Shown here one piece after another: positions 8,795 through 17,317 of a stretch of 64,000 bases of DNA. The DNA is from Winogradskyella sp. PC-19 (lineage in GTDB: Bacteria > Bacteroidota > Bacteroidia > Flavobacteriales > Flavobacteriaceae). The DNA is taken from positions 1,653,145 to 1,717,144 of the forward strand of contig NZ_CP019332.1 in the NCBI RefSeq assembly GCF_002163855.1, in the 5' to 3' direction. The notes beneath the pieces were generated by a model. That model was not told where the DNA came from, made no database searches, and saw only the letters and a program-made list of their open reading frames with translations. The position numbers were made by a program, and so were the translations under genes. The first letter of the stretch is position 1; every line of letters starts with the position of its first letter.

Positions 8795-8817
8795 ATTTGT
8801 GTTTTTTTTACACAAAT
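8795..8817. promoter_or_regulatory. Candidate NrtR operator 2
   Basis: A 23-bp palindrome, ATTTGTGT-N7-ACACAAAT with a spacer of seven T; perfect 8-bp arms. It lies just upstream of the nadV -33 box and starts 53 bp from operator 1, close to five helical turns, so both sites face the same side of the DNA. Confidence 0.7.
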
Positions 8818-8820
8818 TGA

Positions 8821-9495
8821 TTAAATATCGAAAATTATACCTTCCTTTTTTAGCTTAAAGTATCTTTTATTGTTGAATCTAAATAGGTTAGCAGGTCTTC
8901 CTGAGCCTTTAGATGCTTTTTCATCGAGTTCATCAAGAATGTTAAGGCTCAACATTTTTTTTCTAAAATTACGTCTATCAATTGCTCTATCTAAAAGTGT
9001 AGTATATAATTTTTCTAAATCAGAGAAAGGAAATTTGGTGTCTAGTAATTCAAAACCAATAGGCTCATATGTAATTTTCCCTCTTAATCGAGCTATTGCT
9101 AACTTGAGTATTTCGTCATGATCAAATGAAAGTAGCGGCAGTTCATTAATTTTAAACCACCTTACCTCTTCTGCATCTGTTGAGGCTAATATTTTAAACG
9201 CACTCGGTTTAATCAAACCAAAATAGGCTACAGAAACAACTCTACTCCTTGGATCCCTATTAGGGTTACCAAAAGTGTACAATTGTTCTAAATAATTTAT
9301 CTCAATTCCTGTTTCTTCTTTAAGTTCTCGTTCTACAGCCTCTTCTAATGATTCATCCTTCAAAACAAATCCTCCGGGAATAGCCCATTTACCTTTAAAA
9401 GGCTCGTATTTCCTTTTGATTAGCAAAACTGAAACTCCTTCAGATTCATAACCAAATACTACAGCATCAACTGTTAATTTTATTGATTTTTCCAT
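8821..9495 (-). CDS. nrtR: NrtR-type Nudix-domain transcriptional regulator of NAD metabolism
   Basis: 224 residues: an N-terminal Nudix domain followed by a winged-helix C-terminal half (about 150-224), the layout of NrtR repressors, which sense ADP-ribose or related NAD metabolites. The Nudix box is intact, G42-x5-E48-x7-REL-K-EE-T-G-I, unlike many NrtR proteins that have lost catalytic residues, so residual hydrolase activity is possible. The C-terminal region contains RAIDRRNFRKKML and GSGRPANLFRFN, typical of NrtR DNA-binding domains. It is the gene directly upstream of nadV (88-bp gap holding two palindromes), which supports control of the nadV-prs operon. A plain Nudix hydrolase is the alternative, but the C-terminal domain argues against it. 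Confidence 0.88.
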   Translation of the reverse strand: MEKSIKLTVDAVVFGYESEGVSVLLIKRKYEPFKGKWAIPGGFVLKDESLEEAVERELKEETGIEINYLEQLYTFGNPNRDPRSRVVSVAYFGLIKPSAFKILASTDAEEVRWFKINELPLLSFDHDEILKLAIARLRGKITYEPIGFELLDTKFPFSDLEKLYTTLLDRAIDRRNFRKKMLSLNILDELDEKASKGSGRPANLFRFNNKRYFKLKKEGIIFDI

Positions 9496-9522
9496 ATTGC
9501 CATAGTTTTAAATTATAATCAA

Positions 9523-10137
9523 TTATTTAAAAGCCTTCTTATTGAACACAATCAATATCCCAATACCAGTACTAATAGCAACATCGGCTATATTAAAAAC
9601 CGGATCAAAAAAAGAAAATTGCTTTCCTCCAAAAAACGGTAACCACTCAGGTAAAATATCATTATAAAGCGGAAAATGTAACATGTCTACAACCTTGCCG
9701 TGAAATACGCCTGCGTAGCCACCACTTTCTGGTAAAAACGCAGCAACTTGTCCGTAACTATCATCAAAAAAAACACCATAGAATACCGAGTCTAAAATAT
9801 TACCTAAAGCACCAGCAAAAATCAGTGAAATGGCAAAGATTAAAGTCTTTGTTTTTTGTTTTTTGATAACACTAAACAACCAGTAACCAATTCCCGAAAC
9901 AGCACCAATTCTAAATAGCGTTAAAATTAATTTTGCCGATTTATCGTCAATAAACGAAAAGATATCACTCAACTTTGTTCCCCAAGCCATACCATCGTTT
10001 TCGACAAACAAAATTTTGAACCACGAAAATACTGCTACGTCTTCTCCTAACTGAAAGTGCATTTTTATATATATTTTACTGATTTGGTCTATCAATAAAA
10101 TGATAATTATGATGAATATAGATTTCTTTAAAGACAT
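9523..10137 (-). CDS. lspA: Lipoprotein signal peptidase
   Basis: Inner-membrane aspartyl protease that removes signal peptides from prolipoproteins. With the start at 10137 (MSLKKSIF) it has 204 residues; an upstream ATG at 10203 would overlap the preceding gene by 52 bp and adds a non-conserved hydrophilic leader, so I reject it. Four membrane segments are visible, with the catalytic aspartates D116 in GNILDSVFYG and D185 in FNIADVAIS. It carries the extra loop between TM3 and TM4 (about 122-165) common in Bacteroidota LspA. It follows the exported-protein gene by 14 bp in a run reading ileS, dksA-like, exported protein, lspA, an arrangement similar to the ileS-lspA link seen in many bacteria. 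Confidence 0.95.
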   Translation of the reverse strand: MSLKKSIFIIIIILLIDQISKIYIKMHFQLGEDVAVFSWFKILFVENDGMAWGTKLSDIFSFIDDKSAKLILTLFRIGAVSGIGYWLFSVIKKQKTKTLIFAISLIFAGALGNILDSVFYGVFFDDSYGQVAAFLPESGGYAGVFHGKVVDMLHFPLYNDILPEWLPFFGGKQFSFFDPVFNIADVAISTGIGILIVFNKKAFK

Positions 10138-10151
10138 ATGAAATATACTTA

Positions 10152-10814
10152 CTATTCTTGTTTTTTTACTGTAATATTTCCGCCATTGGTACTTAATCTC
10201 CAAACATTAAACCCAAACATATCACTAGGAAAGTCAACCAGTCCATGATGCGAATCAGTCTGTATTACAGCGTTACTAGTTTTCACAAAAATATTACCAT
10301 CAATAGTTTTAATATTGGCAAACCTTGCTGTTCCATCAATATTACATCCGCCTTGAATTAGATTAAAACTAAGTTCTTGAAATTTCCCTTTGGCTTCGAC
10401 CGAACCGATATCGCTTTTAACGGAAAGATCTAAATTTTCAGGCATAGTAATCTCTAAAGTTGCAGCTATAACTTTATGAGCATTTCTTTTATCATCTGGA
10501 GTATCTACGATAGAAACACGTTTTAATTTTACAAAAACTTGATTCCCTTTAACTTCTGATACTACTTGGTAATCGTTACCATACTCTCCATCTGATAAAG
10601 ATTTTAAAGTAATTGCATCAGTTTGTGCTGTAGCCACTGAAATGGTAAAAATTTCGTCTCCATCTACGATTACTTCAGAAACCCCTTTTGAAGAAAATTT
10701 ATCTTCTCCTCTATTTTGTCCATCCACATAAAGTGAAGTCAAGAAAATAAGGCTTAATAAAAAAGTCTTGAAATTAGTATTCCAAGACTTTGATGTATAT
10801 GTATTATTTAGCAT
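10152..10814 (-). CDS. Exported beta-rich protein of unknown function
   Basis: 220 residues with an N-terminal signal-like segment (FLLSLIFLTSLYVDGQ, about residues 18-33). The rest is predicted beta-rich, with alternating short strands such as LDLSVKSDIGSVEAKGKFQEL and IKTIDGNIFVKTSNA, resembling DUF4097/GIN-type putative adhesin repeats in which each strand contributes one face of a beta-helix. No catalytic motif is seen. It lies 8 bp after the DksA-like gene and 14 bp before lspA, so it is probably in the ileS-lspA transcript. Function unknown; the adhesin-like fold is only a similarity in pattern. Confidence 0.7.
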   Translation of the reverse strand: MLNNTYTSKSWNTNFKTFLLSLIFLTSLYVDGQNRGEDKFSSKGVSEVIVDGDEIFTISVATAQTDAITLKSLSDGEYGNDYQVVSEVKGNQVFVKLKRVSIVDTPDDKRNAHKVIAATLEITMPENLDLSVKSDIGSVEAKGKFQELSFNLIQGGCNIDGTARFANIKTIDGNIFVKTSNAVIQTDSHHGLVDFPSDMFGFNVWRLSTNGGNITVKKQE

Positions 10815-10822
10815 GCTATAAT

Positions 10823-11206
10823 TTACTTCTGCATGTTCTTAGCTTCAATACTTAAAGTTGCATGAGGCACTAATTTTAAACGTTCTTTATTAATTAACTT
10901 ACCTGTAACTCTACAAACGCCATAGGTTTTATTTTCTACACGGATTAGTGCATTTTTTAAATCACGGATAAATTTTTCTTGACGTATTGCCAAAGCTGAG
11001 TTTGCTTCTTTACTCATAGTAGCACTTCCGTCTTCAAAAGATTTAAAAGTTGGTGATGTATCTTCAGTACCATTATTATGGTCATTCATATATGCACTTT
11101 TGATAAGCTCTAAGTCGTGCTCTGCTTTTTTTATTTTCTCTTGGATAAGAACTTTGAATTCCTCTAAATCCGTATCTGAATATCTGTTTTTTATTTCTGA
11201 GGCCAT
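10823..11206 (-). CDS. TraR/DksA family protein with degenerate zinc finger
   Basis: 127 residues: a long coiled-coil N-terminal region (about 10-100) and a short C-terminal finger-like segment, as in DksA/TraR regulators that enter the RNA polymerase secondary channel. The zinc site is reduced: only the first cysteine remains in YGVCRVTGKLI, while the three others of the CxxC-x17-CxxC pattern are gone. Highly conserved-looking blocks include NDHNNGTEDTSPTFKSFEDG and LKLVPHATLSIEAKNMQ. It sits 4 bp after ileS and leads into the exported-protein gene. Flavobacterial relatives share this cysteine-poor form, so it is probably functional without zinc. Confidence 0.88.
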   Translation of the reverse strand: MASEIKNRYSDTDLEEFKVLIQEKIKKAEHDLELIKSAYMNDHNNGTEDTSPTFKSFEDGSATMSKEANSALAIRQEKFIRDLKNALIRVENKTYGVCRVTGKLINKERLKLVPHATLSIEAKNMQK

Positions 11207-11210
11207 ATCC

Positions 11211-14200
11211 TTAGTGTTTTTTGATAAATAGTTTAGTATTTACTTCGTCAAAAGCAATATCTATACCATTTTCTAGGTTATCTACAATTTTTAAATCATC
11301 CGTTAAAGTTTCCATCTTTATGTAAGCTTCATTATCGTTTACTGCAGCTATTATATCTGTATGATTTTGTAAGTGCACATCAATTCTATCAGTGACTTCA
11401 AAACCTGAATCTTTTCGTAAGTTTTGGATACGATTTACAAGTTCTCTTGCAATCCCTTCTTTACGTAAATCTTCATTTATTGTAACATCTAACGCTACTG
11501 TTAACAAACCTTCATTTGCCACAAGCCATCCTTCGATATCTTGCGATGTAATCTCAACATCATCGAGTCCCAATGTAATATTTTTTCCATTAATGTCAAT
11601 ATCAAAACTACCGTTTTGCTCCATTTTGTTAATATCTTCTGCCGAAAATCCATTTATTGCATTGGCAATTAACTTCATATCCTTTCCAAAACGCGGTCCT
11701 AATGTTTTAAAATTAGGCTTTATTTGTTTGACCAGTATGTCTGAAGCGTCTTCTAGAAGTTCAATTTCTTTAATATTAACTTCGTGTTTTATTAAATCTG
11801 CAACTGCTTCAATTTCATTCTTTTGTTGCTGACTTGCAACCGGAATCATTATTTTTTGAAGTGGTTGACGTACCTTTATTTTCTCTTTAGCTCGTAATGA
11901 CAATACTAAAGATGAAATAGTTTGTGCATTCTCCATTTTACGTTCTAACGACTTATCAATAGCACTTTCATCAGCAATCGGAAATTCTGCAAGATGTACA
12001 CTTTCAAAACATTCTTTTTTAGTTACAGCATTTAGATCTAAATACAATCTGTCCATAAAAAACGGAGCTATTGGTGCACCTAATTTTGATAGTGTAACCA
12101 TACATGTATAAAGCGTTTGGTAGGCTGAAATTTTATCGGTCTGATAATCACCTTTCCAGAAACGTCTTCTACTTAAACGAACATACCAGTTACTTAAGTA
12201 TTCTTGTGTAAAATTAGATATGGCTCTTGCGGCTTTTGTTGGCTCGTACTCTTCGTAAAACTTGTCTACTTTTTGAATAAGGGTATTTAATTCTGAAAGA
12301 ATCCAACGGTCGATTTCTGGTCTTTCATCTAATGGAATATCTGCTTCGGAATAATCAAAGCCATCTAAGTTTGTGTATAATGAAAAGAATGAATAGATGT
12401 TATATAATGTCCCGAAGAACTTACGTCTTACTTCTTCAATACCATCCACATCAAACTTAAGATTATCCCAAGGATTGGCATTACTAATCATATACCAACG
12501 TGTGGCATCGGCACCGTATTTTGATAACGTTTCGAAAGGGTCTGTGGCATTACCTAAACGCTTGGACATTTTTTGCCCATTTTTATCAAGAACTAATCCA
12601 TTAGACACCACATTTTTATAAGCTACAGAATCGAAAACCATAGTTCCGATAGCATGAAGAGTATAGAACCAACCACGTGTTTGGTCTACACCTTCTGCAA
12701 TAAAGTCAGCAGGAAATGATTTGTTTTCGTCAATCAATTCTTTGTTTTCAAAAGGGTAATGCCATTGTGCATAAGGCATTGAACCAGAATCGAACCATAC
12801 GTCAATCAAATCACTTTCGCGTTTCATTGGCTGTCCTGATTCTGAAACTAAAACAATCTTATCTACTACGTTTTTATGAAGATCAATCTTCTCGTAGTTC
12901 TCTTCAGACATGTTACCAACTTCGAAATCTGCAAAAATATCTTCTGAAAGCACACCAGCATTAATAGATTTTTGCATTTCAACTTTAAGTTCCTTCATAG
13001 AACCGATGCAAATCTGCTCTTTTCCGTCTTCTGTACGCCAAATTGGTAATGGAATTCCCCAAAAACGTGAGCGAGATAAGTTCCAGTCGTTTGCGTTAGC
13101 TAACCAATTACCAAAACGACCTTCGCCAGTAGATTTTGGTTTCCAGTTAATACCCATGTTAAGCTCGTGCATACGCCCTTTGACATCAGTCACTTTTATA
13201 AACCATGAATCTAAAGGGTAGTATAAAATTGGTTTGTCTGTACGCCAGCAATTAGGATAACTGTGTTTGTATTTTTCAACCTTAAAGGCTTTGTTTTCTG
13301 TTTTTAATCTTATCGCAAGCTCAACATCTATCGACTTTTCTGGAGCTTCGCCATCATTGTAATATTCATTCTTTACATATTTGCCACCAAACTCACCCAA
13401 CTCTGACCTAAATTTCCCTTGCAAATCTACAAGCGGCACAAGGTTATCGTTTTTATCTTTAACTAAAAACGGTGGTATTTCTGGTGAGGCTTGTTTAGCC
13501 ACTAAGGCATCATCTGCACCAAAAGTCGGTGCAGTGTGTACTATTCCTGTTCCATCTTCTGTAGTTACAAAATCTCCTGAAATGACACGGAAAGCATTTT
13601 GCTTGTTTTCGAACTCAAGATTAAAATCTAATAGTTGCTCGTATGTAATGCCTACTAAGTCTTTTCCTTTAAACTCTTTTACAACGTAGTAAGGAATCTT
13701 CTTATCTCCAGAATTATAAGTTAACAATTCTGATTTTTCTTCAACTTGATTGAATTTTCCAGCAAATTGTTTTGATACTAAATTCTTAGCTAAAACAACA
13801 TTCATTGGTTTGAATGTATACTGATTATATGTTTCAACTAAAACATAATCAATCTTAGGACCAACAGTCAATGCTGTATTACTTGGAAGCGTCCAAGGTG
13901 TTGTTGTCCATGCTAAAAAATAGATATCACCTTCATTTTGAAGAAAATCTGGCAAACTTTCCTCGTATGCTTTAAATTGAGCTACAACTGTTGTGTCTGT
14001 AACATCTTGATAAGTACCAGGCTGATTAAGCTCATGTGAACTTAAACCTGTGCCTGCTTTAGGTGAATAAGGCTGGATTGTATAGCCTTTGTATAATAAA
14101 TCTTTGTCGTAAATCTGTTTTAATAACCACCAAACAGATTCCATATATTTAGATTTGTAGGTGATATATGGATCGTCCATATTTACCCAATACCCCATTT

Positions 14201-14624
14201 TTTGAGTCAGGTCGTTCCAGATATCTGTATAACGCATTACTGCTTTTTTACAGGCTGCGTTATACTCTTCTACTGTGATTTCTGTACCAATATCTTCTTT
14301 TGTAATACCAAGTTCTTTTTCTACACCAAGTTCGATTGGTAAACCATGCGTATCCCAACCCGCTTTTCGCTTTACTTGATAACCTTTCATGGTTTTATAG
14401 CGCGGAAAAATATCTTTTATAGCACGTGCTAAAACGTGATGAACACCAGGTAATCCATTTGCAGAAGGTGGCCCTTCAAAAAACACATAAGGCGGTTTTC
14501 CTTCTCTAGTGGTTACACTTTTATTGAATATATCGTTTGCTTCCCAATAATTACTGACTTCATCAGCAACATTTGACAAGTTAAGTCCTTTGTATTCAGG
14601 GAACTTTTGGCTCATTTTTCGCAT
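11211..14624 (-). CDS. ileS: Isoleucyl-tRNA synthetase, IleRS2 (eukaryotic-like) type with GVHH motif
   Basis: Charges tRNA-Ile; 1137 residues, the length of the eukaryotic-like IleRS2 class rather than the roughly 930-residue IleRS1. The class I signature that is normally HxGH reads G60-V-H-H63 within NGLPGVHHVLARAIKD, that is, its first and third residues are exchanged. KMSKRLGN is intact near residue 684, and the CP1 editing domain includes WTTTPWTLPSNTAL and GTGIVHTAPTFGADD with the editing aspartate. A long C-terminal extension replaces the zinc finger of IleRS1. The ATG at 14615 (MSQKFPEYK) is an equally good start. IleRS2 enzymes are mupirocin-resistant as a class, and the GxHH variant has been linked to hyper-resistance. 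Confidence 0.96.
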   Translation of the reverse strand: MRKMSQKFPEYKGLNLSNVADEVSNYWEANDIFNKSVTTREGKPPYVFFEGPPSANGLPGVHHVLARAIKDIFPRYKTMKGYQVKRKAGWDTHGLPIELGVEKELGITKEDIGTEITVEEYNAACKKAVMRYTDIWNDLTQKMGYWVNMDDPYITYKSKYMESVWWLLKQIYDKDLLYKGYTIQPYSPKAGTGLSSHELNQPGTYQDVTDTTVVAQFKAYEESLPDFLQNEGDIYFLAWTTTPWTLPSNTALTVGPKIDYVLVETYNQYTFKPMNVVLAKNLVSKQFAGKFNQVEEKSELLTYNSGDKKIPYYVVKEFKGKDLVGITYEQLLDFNLEFENKQNAFRVISGDFVTTEDGTGIVHTAPTFGADDALVAKQASPEIPPFLVKDKNDNLVPLVDLQGKFRSELGEFGGKYVKNEYYNDGEAPEKSIDVELAIRLKTENKAFKVEKYKHSYPNCWRTDKPILYYPLDSWFIKVTDVKGRMHELNMGINWKPKSTGEGRFGNWLANANDWNLSRSRFWGIPLPIWRTEDGKEQICIGSMKELKVEMQKSINAGVLSEDIFADFEVGNMSEENYEKIDLHKNVVDKIVLVSESGQPMKRESDLIDVWFDSGSMPYAQWHYPFENKELIDENKSFPADFIAEGVDQTRGWFYTLHAIGTMVFDSVAYKNVVSNGLVLDKNGQKMSKRLGNATDPFETLSKYGADATRWYMISNANPWDNLKFDVDGIEEVRRKFFGTLYNIYSFFSLYTNLDGFDYSEADIPLDERPEIDRWILSELNTLIQKVDKFYEEYEPTKAARAISNFTQEYLSNWYVRLSRRRFWKGDYQTDKISAYQTLYTCMVTLSKLGAPIAPFFMDRLYLDLNAVTKKECFESVHLAEFPIADESAIDKSLERKMENAQTISSLVLSLRAKEKIKVRQPLQKIMIPVASQQQKNEIEAVADLIKHEVNIKEIELLEDASDILVKQIKPNFKTLGPRFGKDMKLIANAINGFSAEDINKMEQNGSFDIDINGKNITLGLDDVEITSQDIEGWLVANEGLLTVALDVTINEDLRKEGIARELVNRIQNLRKDSGFEVTDRIDVHLQNHTDIIAAVNDNEAYIKMETLTDDLKIVDNLENGIDIAFDEVNTKLFIKKH

Positions 14625-14719
14625 TTCTTATAAGGTTGCGAAAATACTAATTTTTGAGAAATTGTTAAGGAAGAATAGCCGAAAAGTGTCTATCTAAAAA
14701 GATAAATGACATTTTGACC

Positions 14720-15400
14720 TTAAAGTGAGTCATTTTTATGATTTATAATCTTATTCGTTAAAGCATAAACGACTAATCCTGCAATATTTTTGGATTGTGT
14801 TTTAAGAAGTAAATGACTACGATGAGTCTCAACTGTTCTTTTACTTAAGCTAAGTTTATAAGCAATTTCTTTTGCAGTAAACTCTTTACATATAAGCTCT
14901 AAAATTTCTAATTCGCGTTCAGTAAAGTAGTCATCATCTAGACTTGATTTGACTTTGTTTGCTTTTGAATTGCTTTGGCCTTCTTTGATGTAATTAAATA
15001 CAATTTCATCATAATAAAATCCCTTTGAATGTACCTCTCGAATTGTATGAAGCATTAATTTTGGTGTGCTGTTTTTTGCCAAATATGCGACTGCACCAAT
15101 GGATATCATGTTAAGTATAAAGGGCTTACTGAAATAACTTGTTAAGGCTATTATTTTAATACCGTTAAACTCATCCCTAATAAGCTTTGTTGCTTCTACA
15201 CCGTTAAGATTTGGCATTTTTAAATCTGTAACAATAATATCTGGTTTCGTCTTTGAAGCTCTGAGTTTTACCAATAAATCATGACCATCTTCAGCATCAA
15301 AAAGGATTTTAATATCATCTTGACTTTGAATAATTGCCATCAATCCTTGACGGAAAAGCAACTGGTCATCTGCTATTGCAATTCTAATTTTACGCTTCAT
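14720..15400 (-). CDS. LuxR/NarL-type response regulator
   Basis: 226 residues: a receiver domain (1-125) with the acidic pair DD at 11-12, the phosphorylation aspartate in IVTDLKMPNLNG (about residue 60), the switch threonine in ALTSY and the conserved lysine in AKNSTP; then a GerE-type helix-turn-helix (about 155-220) with FTERELEILELICKEFTAKEIA and SKRTVETHRSHL. Its start overlaps the end of the HisKA_3 kinase gene by 11 bp, so the two form a cognate pair. Targets cannot be inferred from the window. The four genes 17228 to 14720 read as one transcript. Confidence 0.94.
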   Translation of the reverse strand: MKRKIRIAIADDQLLFRQGLMAIIQSQDDIKILFDAEDGHDLLVKLRASKTKPDIIVTDLKMPNLNGVEATKLIRDEFNGIKIIALTSYFSKPFILNMISIGAVAYLAKNSTPKLMLHTIREVHSKGFYYDEIVFNYIKEGQSNSKANKVKSSLDDDYFTERELEILELICKEFTAKEIAYKLSLSKRTVETHRSHLLLKTQSKNIAGLVVYALTNKIINHKNDSL

Positions 15401-16190
15401 TTATGGATTGTATTACAAAACGGCTTCCTTGATTAATTACACTATCAATATTTAAATCTGCGTCTAATATTTTTACTCTACTTTTTATATTTTGAAGTCC
15501 AATTCCAGCATTTTTATTGACTTTTGACACATTAAAACCTCCGCCATTATCTGAGTAATTAAATTTAAAGCCCTTATTTTTTGACAATAGATTAACTTCG
15601 ATTTTATTGGCCATACCGTGTCGGATAGAGTTATTAATTAGCTCTTGCGCTATTCGGAAAAGATGAAGCTGATTGGTTTCGGACAACTTTAATTCTTCAA
15701 TATTATGTGCTATCTCAATAGTCGTGTTTTTACTAAAATCTTCGAACAATTCTTCAAGAGCTGCTTTTAGTCCAAACTTATCTAAAATTGGTGGCAGTAA
15801 GTCGTGTGCTATTTGACGAGAACTTTCTAGAGTAGTTGACGTTATGTCTAAAATTTGCTCCAACGTGTTTTTTTGTTTCTCATTTATTTGATTATCTGAC
15901 AACAATACATTCGTTGTAAGACTTACTACATTTAGCTTTGAACTTATAGCATCGTGCAAATCTTGAGCTATACGTTTTCTTTCTGTTTCTTGAACTGCAA
16001 TTGAGGTTTGTAATATTTTTTCTTGATTTGCAATACGTAAATCTGCTTTTTCTTTTTCCTTTTGAATAATTTTTCTTCTTGACAAGAAGAAAAAAAATAT
16101 TACTCCAATAATTATAATTAGTAGAAAGATTACAGCAAATATTAGTACTAATACTAACTTACTTTCTTCTGTCTGAAACTCTTGAACCAT
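15390..16190 (-). CDS. HisKA_3-type sensor histidine kinase with one membrane anchor
   Basis: 266 residues. A single hydrophobic segment (about 12-36) is followed by a short coiled coil and the DHp helix with the phosphoacceptor in KRIAQDLHDAISSKL (near residue 80), then a GHKL ATPase with N box ELINNSIRHG, G1 DNGGGF and G2 GIGLQNI. There is no extracellular sensor domain. Its start lies 37 bp inside the upstream 7-TM gene, an unusually long overlap, which suggests tight coupling and that the 7-TM protein supplies signal input. Pairs with the LuxR-type regulator downstream. Confidence 0.92.
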   Translation of the reverse strand: MVQEFQTEESKLVLVLIFAVIFLLIIIIGVIFFFFLSRRKIIQKEKEKADLRIANQEKILQTSIAVQETERKRIAQDLHDAISSKLNVVSLTTNVLLSDNQINEKQKNTLEQILDITSTTLESSRQIAHDLLPPILDKFGLKAALEELFEDFSKNTTIEIAHNIEELKLSETNQLHLFRIAQELINNSIRHGMANKIEVNLLSKNKGFKFNYSDNGGGFNVSKVNKNAGIGLQNIKSRVKILDADLNIDSVINQGSRFVIQSINEA

Positions 16191-16801
16191 TCGAAAATTA
16201 TTAAACCATAATATATGTATAGAAAAACGGAATTTAATCCTAATAAGATATTAGAAAGATTATCAAAACTATCAATATTATTTGCAAAATTTTGCAATGT
16301 AAATACCAAAACACTCACTGTTTTGTACACAATAACTCCTATTGTTATATACACATATTTTAAACTCTTACTTAAAGAATTATATAAATGTACAATTGCT
16401 AAAGCTAAGATTGGTAATCCGCAAACTAAAACTTCTATTGGATGAAATGGACTTAACACAAAATATCCAGAAGCGCTTAAAATTATTAAGAAAACTAGTA
16501 TTGAAGCAAATATAATAATGAGTAAACTTGCTTTTGTTTTTTGAGATTTTTCAATCAATTGCCTAAAGAATAAGGATAAGAATAAAAATTCTCCATAAAA
16601 ATAAACATGTGAAAAAAACAAATTATATATACCGTTATAATTCATTATCCCTGATACTATTTCAATTAGAGCTATGAAAGTAATATATATACAGAAAATT
16701 TGATATGATTTATCACCTTTATGATATGAACTCTTACTTAAAAAAAGAATTGTGATTAAAAAAGGTAATATTGACAATCCATGACTTAAAACAAATTCCA
16801 T
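16154..16801 (-). CDS. Seven-transmembrane protein, probable sensory partner of the kinase
   Basis: 215 residues with seven hydrophobic segments at roughly 8-22, 33-54, 61-82, 92-114, 122-141, 150-172 and 182-206, short loops, and a basic C-terminal tail (SFRQKKVS) predicted to be cytoplasmic. I do not recognise a named family. The gene overlaps the start of a membrane-anchored histidine kinase by 37 bp and follows the 138-residue unknown gene by 10 bp. The combination resembles a 7TM-type sensor kinase split into two polypeptides; that role is inferred from gene order only. Confidence 0.78.
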   Translation of the reverse strand: MEFVLSHGLSILPFLITILFLSKSSYHKGDKSYQIFCIYITFIALIEIVSGIMNYNGIYNLFFSHVYFYGEFLFLSLFFRQLIEKSQKTKASLLIIIFASILVFLIILSASGYFVLSPFHPIEVLVCGLPILALAIVHLYNSLSKSLKYVYITIGVIVYKTVSVLVFTLQNFANNIDSFDNLSNILLGLNSVFLYIYYGLIIFEWFKSFRQKKVS

Positions 16802-16811
16802 TAAAAATTGT

Positions 16812-17228
16812 CTATCTGTGGTTTAATGGACTGTTTTCATCGCAACTCTTAGGGCATGGTGCACTAAAATCAAATGCTCCACTTCCGTTTAAATCCTCTT
16901 TTTTGAAGGGCGCATCTTTCTCACCTTCTACCATGTCTCTTGCAACACCACTTGCATCTTTTTTAGTACCAACTATTACCAATGTCTGTCCATTTGCATC
17001 TTTTTGCTTAGGATTAACAGCCATATATGCTCTGATACTGGAGTCGTCTACATTACTAAGTGAAATACCACCTTTACCATTATCTTGTAGAACTTTCATT
17101 TCTTTTAATATATCTACAATAGTTTCACAACTTATTAAAAATGCTTTAGCAGATCCTTCAGGCATGCTGCCCTGATACGTTTTTGTCCAAGCTTTTGCGT
17201 CTTCAATTGAGATTAATGTTTTACTCAT
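16812..17228 (-). CDS. Conserved-looking soluble protein of unknown function
   Basis: 138 residues, no signal peptide or membrane segment. The N-terminal half is helical (ISIEDAKAWTKTYQ, AFLISCETIVDILKEMKV), a central strand-rich part reads SSIRAYMAVNPKQ and GQTLVIVGTKKD, and the C-terminus ends with a cysteine pair in SAPCPKSCDENSPLNHR. I do not recognise the family. It is the first gene of the run leading into the 7-TM protein, kinase and response regulator, with 10 bp to the next gene, so a signalling link is possible but unsupported by any motif. Confidence 0.75.
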   Translation of the reverse strand: MSKTLISIEDAKAWTKTYQGSMPEGSAKAFLISCETIVDILKEMKVLQDNGKGGISLSNVDDSSIRAYMAVNPKQKDANGQTLVIVGTKKDASGVARDMVEGEKDAPFKKEDLNGSGAFDFSAPCPKSCDENSPLNHR

Positions 17229-17283
17229 AGTCTTTTATTTTTGGAATTAATTAATTGAATATTAAAAATACAGAATTTATTTA

Positions 17284-17291
17284 CAAATGTA
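17284..17291 (-). promoter_or_regulatory. Candidate -7 element for the two-component cluster
   Basis: Minus strand TACATTTG, matching TAnnTTTG, 55 bp upstream of the ATG at 17228 and just after the radA stop. No clear -33 box was seen. Confidence 0.4.
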
Positions 17292-17317
17292 GATTCAGTT
17301 TGTTTTTGTTTTTGTTT

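Noticed and set aside
8795-8817. Transcription terminator after nrtR
   Set aside because: The T-run lies inside the loop, not after the stem, and the arms match a second copy at 8742-8764, which fits an operator better.
10138-10203. Longer lspA start at 10203
   Set aside because: Would overlap the preceding gene by 52 bp and adds a non-conserved hydrophilic leader; MSLKKSIF at 10137 fits the family.
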